From an uncultured Brevundimonas sp. (GTDB lineage: Bacteria > Pseudomonadota > Alphaproteobacteria > Caulobacterales > Caulobacteraceae), in the NCBI RefSeq assembly GCF_937870815.1, contig NZ_CALMZS010000083.1, positions 1 to 64,000 on the forward strand: a DNA stretch of 64,000 bases, in the 5' to 3' direction. Position 1 is the first letter of the stretch. Each line of letters starts with the position of its first letter. This document shows, piece after piece, positions 58,614 through 64,000 of the stretch. The notes under the pieces are model-generated. The model saw only the letters and a program-made list of their open reading frames with translations. It was not told where the DNA came from and did not search any database. Position numbers and translations under genes: made by a program.

Positions 58614-58839
58614 TGTCATCCCGGAAGTCGCGAAGCGGCTATCCGGGACGGGTATTCGCTTCCGTACGATCCGCCCGGAGAGCGCGACAGCGTTCATCCG
58701 GGCGACAGTCAGGGACAGCCGAAGCCGAGGAGGGTGTTTCCGGCTGTCCCCCGGTTCAGCCCTGAAGGCCTGTCCGGGGGCATGGCGTTGTGAAGCCCTC
58801 GCCGTCCCGGATAGCCGCTTCGCGCCTTCCGGGATGACA
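58614..58839. repeat. MITE-like element with 38-bp terminal inverted repeats
   Basis: TGTCATCCCGGAAGTCGCGAAGCGGCTATCCGGGACGG (58614-58651) versus its reverse complement at 58802-58839 with a single mismatch; nested IR GGGACAGCCG/CGGCTGTCCC inside. Confidence 0.9.
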
Positions 58840-58882
58840 AGCTGAGTGATTTCTCCCACGGCGGGAGACGCGGCCGAAATCC

Positions 58883-59857
58883 TCACCGCCTGTTTTGCCC
58901 CTCGCGCGCCGCCTTCAGCCGCGCGAAATCCTCGCCGGCGTGGTGCGAGCTGCGGGTCAGCGGCGAGGACGACACCATCAGGAAGCCCTTGGCCCGGGCG
59001 ATGGCCTCATAGGCCTTGAACTCGTCCGGGGTGACGAAGCGGTCGATGGCGGCGTGTTTGCGGGTCGGCTGCAGATACTGGCCGATGGTGATGAAGTCGA
59101 CGCCGGCCGAGCGCATGTCGTCCATCACCTGCATGACCTCTTCCCGCGTCTCGCCGAGGCCGACCATGACGCCGGACTTGGTGAACTGGTTCGGGTCGCG
59201 CTCCTTGACCCTCTGCAGCAGGCGCAGGGAGTGGAAATAGCGGGCCCCCGGCCGGATCTTCAGATACAGCCGCGGCACGGTCTCGAGGTTGTGGTTGAAC
59301 ACGTCGGGCCTGGAATCGATGACCAGATCGGCCGCCCCGTCCTTGCGCAGGAAGTCGGGGGTCAGGATCTCGATGGTCGTGCCGGGGGCCTGCAGCCGGA
59401 TCTGGCGCACCGTCTCGGCGAAATGGGCCGCGCCGCCGTCGGACAGGTCGTCGCGATCGACCGAGGTGATGACGACATGGTTCAGGCCCATCTCACGGAC
59501 CGCCAGCCCGACCTTGGCCGGCTCGTCCGGGTCCAGCGGCTGCGGCAGGCCGGTCTTGACGTTGCAGAAGGCGCAGGCCCGGGTGCAGGTGTCGCCCATG
59601 ATCATCAGGGTGGCGTGCTTCTGGCTCCAGCACTCGCCGATGTTCGGGCAGGCCGCCTCCTCGCAGACGGTGTGCAGGCCCTTTTCCTTCACGATGGCCC
59701 GGGTGGCGTTGTACTGGCCGGACCCCGGCGCCTTGACGCGCAGCCAGTCGGGCTTCTTCAACACGACGGTCTCGGGCCGGTTCTGCTTTTCCGGGTGACG
59801 CAGTGAGCCAGAGTCCTTTGGCGTCGTCTTCGTCAGGGTGTCGATCAGCGTGACCAA
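58883..59857 (-). CDS. lipA: Lipoyl synthase
   Basis: [41 protein letters not shown]. Confidence 0.98.
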   Translation of the reverse strand: MVTLIDTLTKTTPKDSGSLRHPEKQNRPETVVLKKPDWLRVKAPGSGQYNATRAIVKEKGLHTVCEEAACPNIGECWSQKHATLMIMGDTCTRACAFCNVKTGLPQPLDPDEPAKVGLAVREMGLNHVVITSVDRDDLSDGGAAHFAETVRQIRLQAPGTTIEILTPDFLRKDGAADLVIDSRPDVFNHNLETVPRLYLKIRPGARYFHSLRLLQRVKERDPNQFTKSGVMVGLGETREEVMQVMDDMRSAGVDFITIGQYLQPTRKHAAIDRFVTPDEFKAYEAIARAKGFLMVSSSPLTRSSHHAGEDFARLKAAREGQNRR

Positions 59858-60017
59858 GGCGTCGCGGGCTCCGGCGTGGCGAAACCGCTATGTCGTCCTT
59901 CCGCGCGGCGAAGGCAAGGCGCGGCCCGGGTTCACGCCGGGCGACGCATCTTTTCAACCCTGAAGCCCCGCTCTAGTTTGCGCGTTCGGACAAGGCGCGG
60001 CCAACGCGTCACGGAGG

Positions 60018-61577
60018 ATGTATTTGCGCCTGCCCCTGGACCCCGCGGCCGTCGAGGAGACGATTTTCGACGCCCTGATCGCGGCCCGCGACACCTACGG
60101 CGACAAGGAGATACTGGAGGACCAGGACCGCAGGCCCCTGACCTATACCGGCCTGATCCGCGCGGCCTTCGTGCTGGGCCGAAAGATCGCCGCCATGACC
60201 CGGCCGGGCGAACGGGTCGGCGTCCTGCTGCCCTCGAGCATGGGGGTGGTGGTCACCTTCTACGGGCTGCACGCCCACGGCCGGGTCCCGGTGATGCTCA
60301 ACTTCACCTCGGGCGAGCGCAATGTGAAGGCGGCGATCGAGGCCGCCGGCGTCGGCAAGGTGCTGACCGCGAGACGCTTCATCGAACAGGCCAGGCTGGA
60401 GGAGCTGGTCGGCCAGATCGAGACCGTCGCCGAGGTGGTCTGGCTCGACGACGTGCGCCAGTCGATCGGCCTGCCCGACAAGCTGTATGGCCTGATGGCC
60501 GGGCTGATGCCCAGGCGGTTCCGGGCGAAGACGGAGCCCTCGTCGCCGGGCGTCATCCTGTTCACCTCGGGCAGTTTCGGCGCGCCCAAGGGCGTGGTGC
60601 TCAGCCAGTGGAACCTGGTCGCCAACTGCCGTCAGGTGGCCCAGCACATCGAGCTCAAGCCCGAATGGGTGGTGTTCAATCCGCTGCCGACCTTCCATTG
60701 TTTCGGCCTGACCGGCGGGGTGCTGCTGCCGCTGCTCCAGGGCATGAAGGCGTTCCAGTATCCGTCGCCGCTGCACGCCAAACAGATCGTGGAGCTGCTG
60801 CCGCAGGTGAAGGCCTCGATCCTGTTCGCCACCGACACCTTCCTCAACCAGTACGCCCGGGTCGCCGGTCCCGACGATTTCGGCACCCTGCAGTTCGTCG
60901 TGGCCGGGGCCGAAAAGGTCCGCGACGAGACCCACCACCTGTTCAACACCCGCTTCCGCGGCCTGAAGCTGCTGGAGGGCTACGGGGCCACCGAGGCGGC
61001 GCCGGTCGTGGCCGTCAACCATCCGGACCGCAACCGTCCCGGCGCCGTCGGCCAGATCCTGCCGGGCATGGACTGGCGGCTCGAGCCGGTCGACGGCATC
61101 GACCAGGGCGGCCGCCTGTATCTGCGCGGCCCCAATGTGATGAAGGGCTATCTGTCGGCCGACGATCCCGATGAAATCGAGCCGCTCAAGGACGGCTGGC
61201 ACGACACGGGCGACATCGTCTCGATCGACGAGGAAGGCTATGTCTGCATCCTCGGCCGGGCCAAGCGGTTCGCCAAGATCGGCGGCGAGATGGTGTCGCT
61301 GACCGCCGTCGAGGGCCTCGCCAGCGCCGTCTGGCCCGAGGCCCGGCACGCCGTGGTCTCCGTTCCCGACAGCCGCAAGGGCGAGAAGCTGGTGCTGGTC
61401 ACCGACCGCAAGGACGCCGACGTCGCCCGCCTGGCCGAGTGGGCGCGCAGCCACGGCGCGCCCGAACTGGCCGTGCCCAGGAAGATCATGCGCGTCGGCG
61501 AGGTGCCCGTGCTCGGCACCGGCAAGACCGACTATGTCGCCATCCAGCAGATGGTCGAGGTCGACAAGGCGGCGTGA
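60018..61577 (+). CDS. AMP-binding acyl-ACP/acyl-CoA synthetase (Aas synthetase-domain-like)
   Basis: VGVLLPSSMGVVVTFYGLHAHGRVPVMLNFTSG...GYGATEAAPVVAVN...GWHDTGDIVSIDEEGYVCILGRAKRFAKIGGEMVSL. Confidence 0.88.
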   Translation: MYLRLPLDPAAVEETIFDALIAARDTYGDKEILEDQDRRPLTYTGLIRAAFVLGRKIAAMTRPGERVGVLLPSSMGVVVTFYGLHAHGRVPVMLNFTSGERNVKAAIEAAGVGKVLTARRFIEQARLEELVGQIETVAEVVWLDDVRQSIGLPDKLYGLMAGLMPRRFRAKTEPSSPGVILFTSGSFGAPKGVVLSQWNLVANCRQVAQHIELKPEWVVFNPLPTFHCFGLTGGVLLPLLQGMKAFQYPSPLHAKQIVELLPQVKASILFATDTFLNQYARVAGPDDFGTLQFVVAGAEKVRDETHHLFNTRFRGLKLLEGYGATEAAPVVAVNHPDRNRPGAVGQILPGMDWRLEPVDGIDQGGRLYLRGPNVMKGYLSADDPDEIEPLKDGWHDTGDIVSIDEEGYVCILGRAKRFAKIGGEMVSLTAVEGLASAVWPEARHAVVSVPDSRKGEKLVLVTDRKDADVARLAEWARSHGAPELAVPRKIMRVGEVPVLGTGKTDYVAIQQMVEVDKAA

Positions 61578-61666
61578 ACGCCCGAACCCCCTAGACTGCA
61601 ACAGCTTTGGTTTCGATACGAGCGGACGGCTCCGCCCTGGAGCGAAGACAGAAAGGTTCGACCCGG

Positions 61667-62068
61667 ATGACCCTGTTCTCCAATCTCGACGCCCACGCGG
61701 CCAAGGTCTTGTCCGGCCTGCGCATCGTCGCCGGTCTGATGTTCATGCAGCACGGCGCCCAGAAGATCTTCGGCTTCCCGGTCCCGGCCATGGGACCGTT
61801 CGACATCGCCAGCCAGATGGGCATAGGCGGGGTGCTGGAGCTGGTCGGCGGGGCCTTGATCGTGCTGGGCCTGTTCACCCGGCCGGTCGCCTTTCTGCTG
61901 TCGGGCATGATGGCGGTGGCCTATTTCCAGTTCCACCTCGTCCCCGGCGGCGTCTTCCCGCTCGTCAACGGCGGCGAGCTGGCGGCGCTGTACTGCTGGG
62001 TCTTCCTCTACCTCGCCTTCGCCGGACCGGGCGCCTGGGCCGTGGACAATGTCCTCAAACGCCCCTGA
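61667..62068 (+). CDS. DoxX family membrane protein
   Basis: LSGLRIVAGLMFMQHGAQKIFGFP...LELVGGALIVLGLFTRPVAFLLSGMMAVAYF. Confidence 0.93.
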   Translation: MTLFSNLDAHAAKVLSGLRIVAGLMFMQHGAQKIFGFPVPAMGPFDIASQMGIGGVLELVGGALIVLGLFTRPVAFLLSGMMAVAYFQFHLVPGGVFPLVNGGELAALYCWVFLYLAFAGPGAWAVDNVLKRP

Positions 62069-62824
62069 TCAGCCGATCCGCACCCCCGTCATCGAGATCG
62101 AGCCGCCCTCGATGACGTCGTTGAAGAAGCCGATGCCGTCGCCCGGCAGCCGCTGGGCGGCGACATAGAGCAGCGGCAGATAGTGTTCGTCGGTGGGCAC
62201 GCTCATCCGCGCCTCCTCGGCCAGTCCGGCCCAGTCGATCAGGGCCTCGTCGTCGCCGCGCAGCAAGGCCGCCTTGACCGCCTCGTTGAAACCCGTGGCC
62301 CAGGGATAGGCGTCGCCGCCGGCCCGCTTCCAGGCGCGCAGATTGTGGACGAAGTCGCCCGAGCCGGCGATGACCACACCCTCGTCCCGCAGCGGCGCCA
62401 GCCTGCGCGCGAGCTCGAAATGGCCGCGCGCGTCCAGCCGGCGATCCAGCGAGAGCTGCACGACCGGCACGTCCGCGGCGGGCCACGCATGGGCCAGCAC
62501 GGACCAGGTCCCGTGATCCAGCCCCCACTGCCCGGTCGGGACCGCGCCGGTGAGGTCCGAAACCCGCGCCGCCAGCGCCGGCGAGCCGGGCGCCGGGTAC
62601 CGGATCGCGTACAGGGCGTCCGGGAAGCCGCCGAAATCGTGGATGGTTTCCGGCTTCGCCTGGGCCGTGACCGCGGGCCCGTCGGTCTCCCAGTGCGCCG
62701 ACACCATGAGCACGGCTTCCGGCCTGCCGACCGCCTGGCCGATCTCGCGCCAGGCGGCCGCATGGGGACCGCCCAGCGCGTTCATCGGCGAACCGTGGCC
62801 GAAGAAGATCGCCGGCTGCCGCAT
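62069..62824 (-). CDS. 4,5-DOPA dioxygenase extradiol-like (YgiD family)
   Basis: AIFFGHGSPMNALGG...LMVSAHWETDGPAVTAQAKPETIHDFGGFP...LDHGTWSVL. Confidence 0.93.
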   Translation of the reverse strand: MRQPAIFFGHGSPMNALGGPHAAAWREIGQAVGRPEAVLMVSAHWETDGPAVTAQAKPETIHDFGGFPDALYAIRYPAPGSPALAARVSDLTGAVPTGQWGLDHGTWSVLAHAWPAADVPVVQLSLDRRLDARGHFELARRLAPLRDEGVVIAGSGDFVHNLRAWKRAGGDAYPWATGFNEAVKAALLRGDDEALIDWAGLAEEARMSVPTDEHYLPLLYVAAQRLPGDGIGFFNDVIEGGSISMTGVRIG

Positions 62825-63426
62825 CAGCCGAACAGCTTTTTCGCCGTCTCGGCCACATGGCGCCCCTGCCATCGCGCGCCCTCCAGCTCATTGGCGCTGG
62901 GCCTGCGCGAGCCGTCGGCGCCGGTGATGGTGGTCGCGCCATAGGGCGAGCCGCCGGTGATCTCGTCCATCGTCATCTGACCCTGCCAGGCGTAGGGCAG
63001 TCCGGTGATGGTCATGCCGTGGTGCAGCAGGGTCTGGATCAGCCCGATCAGGGTGGTTTCCTGGCCGCCGTGCTGGGTCGCGGTCGAGGTGAAGGCCGAG
63101 CCGACCTTGCCGACCAGGGCCCCCTTCATCCACAGGCCGCCGGTCTGGTCGAGGAAGTTGCGCATCTGCGAGGCCGCCGTGCCATAGCGGGTGCCGGCCC
63201 CGACGATGACGGCGTCATACTCCGCCAGGTCGTCGACCGCGGCGATCGGCGCCGCCTGGTCCAGCTTGTAGCCGCTCTGGCGCGCCAGCTCCTCCGGAAC
63301 CAGTTCGGGCACGCGCTTGATGTCGGCGGTGGCCCCGTCGACGCCGCGCGCGCCCTCGGCGACGGCCTCGGCCATGGCCTCGACGTGACCATAGGTGGAA
63401 TGATAGAGAACGAGGATTCGGGGCAT
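62824..63426 (-). CDS. wrbA: NAD(P)H:quinone oxidoreductase WrbA
   Basis: [27 protein letters not shown]...[22 protein letters not shown]...[13 protein letters not shown]. Confidence 0.96.
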   Translation of the reverse strand: MPRILVLYHSTYGHVEAMAEAVAEGARGVDGATADIKRVPELVPEELARQSGYKLDQAAPIAAVDDLAEYDAVIVGAGTRYGTAASQMRNFLDQTGGLWMKGALVGKVGSAFTSTATQHGGQETTLIGLIQTLLHHGMTITGLPYAWQGQMTMDEITGGSPYGATTITGADGSRRPSANELEGARWQGRHVAETAKKLFG

Positions 63427-63511
63427 GGGTCTCTCCGTTGGCTCGGCTGTTATCAGCAACAGAAACTGTAGCGGACATGGGGTCCGCTGACCAGCGGACA
63501 AGCCCTCCGGA

Positions 63512-63979
63512 TCAGGTTTTGATCCGCGGCCCCAGGGGACAGACCCGGTCGTAGAACTCCGGCGGCGCCGGGACCCCCTCCCCCCTCACCAGGCGGAAGC
63601 GGTGCTCCACGACCATCGCCTGCTGTTCGATGTTCAGGCCGGCCCAGCGACAGTCCATCCCGACCGGATAGGCATAGGCGGCGGGACGGTCCCCGGCCCT
63701 GATCTTGCCGGTCAACAGGTTGACGCCCTGCTGGGCCTGCCAGACGTGGGTCAGTTCGTGGATCAGCATGGCCTGGAGCTTCAGCGGCGCCGCCGCAATG
63801 TCCCCGGGCAGGGTCCGGCGCGGCCAGACGATCCACTCCCGGCCGAACCAGCGGCCGGGCACGAAGGCGCGGTTGAACGGCCACGGGGCCGTCAGCAGCC
63901 GTACGCTTTCGCAGCGAAGGGCGTCGCCGAAGGCCTCGCGGGCCAGGGAGGCTTCTGCGGGGGTCAGCGGGCGGATCAC
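63512..63979 (-). CDS. Hypothetical protein with HELTHVWQ metallopeptidase-like motif
   Basis: [18 protein letters not shown]; HExxH motif. Confidence 0.7.
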   Translation of the reverse strand: MIRPLTPAEASLAREAFGDALRCESVRLLTAPWPFNRAFVPGRWFGREWIVWPRRTLPGDIAAAPLKLQAMLIHELTHVWQAQQGVNLLTGKIRAGDRPAAYAYPVGMDCRWAGLNIEQQAMVVEHRFRLVRGEGVPAPPEFYDRVCPLGPRIKT

Positions 63980-64000
63980 GGCGCGGCCCCGGTCGGCGCA

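Overview
High-GC chromosomal window from an alphaproteobacterium. Gene content and protein style suggest Caulobacterales, probably Brevundimonas-like (inference). Most of it is a dense, syntenic housekeeping region: rpsB-tsf, proS-lolC-lolD, dnaE, a TetR plus cobalamin/iron-type ABC cassette, a lytic transglycosylase, dapA, smpB, folK, rpoZ-rsh-pyrE-pdxJ-acpS-lepB-rnc-era-recO, a TonB receptor with PhoD, parC, lemA/M48, bpt, motB, carbonic anhydrase, lpd-pdhC-pdhB-pdhA-ftsB-eno, rpmF, coq10 and lipA. No tRNA, rRNA, CRISPR, prophage or intact transposase was recognised. The most notable unexplained features are: (1) a 31-aa single-TM microprotein ORF (7743-7838), absent from the ORF track, preceded by a sigma70-like promoter overlapped by two perfect GAAC-N7-GAAC alphaproteobacterial LexA boxes, i.e. 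a SidA-like SOS division inhibitor candidate just upstream of dnaE; (2) a 126-bp, one-mismatch duplication of the smpB 3' end bracketing a less GC-rich two-gene insert, whose right edge carries a diverged fragment of the udg 3' end; (3) a two-copy dispersed dimeric intergenic repeat, one copy forming a dense GANTC cluster next to dapA/smpB; (4) a His/Asp-rich, internally repeated cytosolic extension on LepB; (5) several paired inverted-repeat (REP/MITE-like) elements and a CTAG heptamer array; (6) a dyad-dense control region in front of a TonB-receptor/PhoD pair. All homology calls are from reading the sequence, without database searches.
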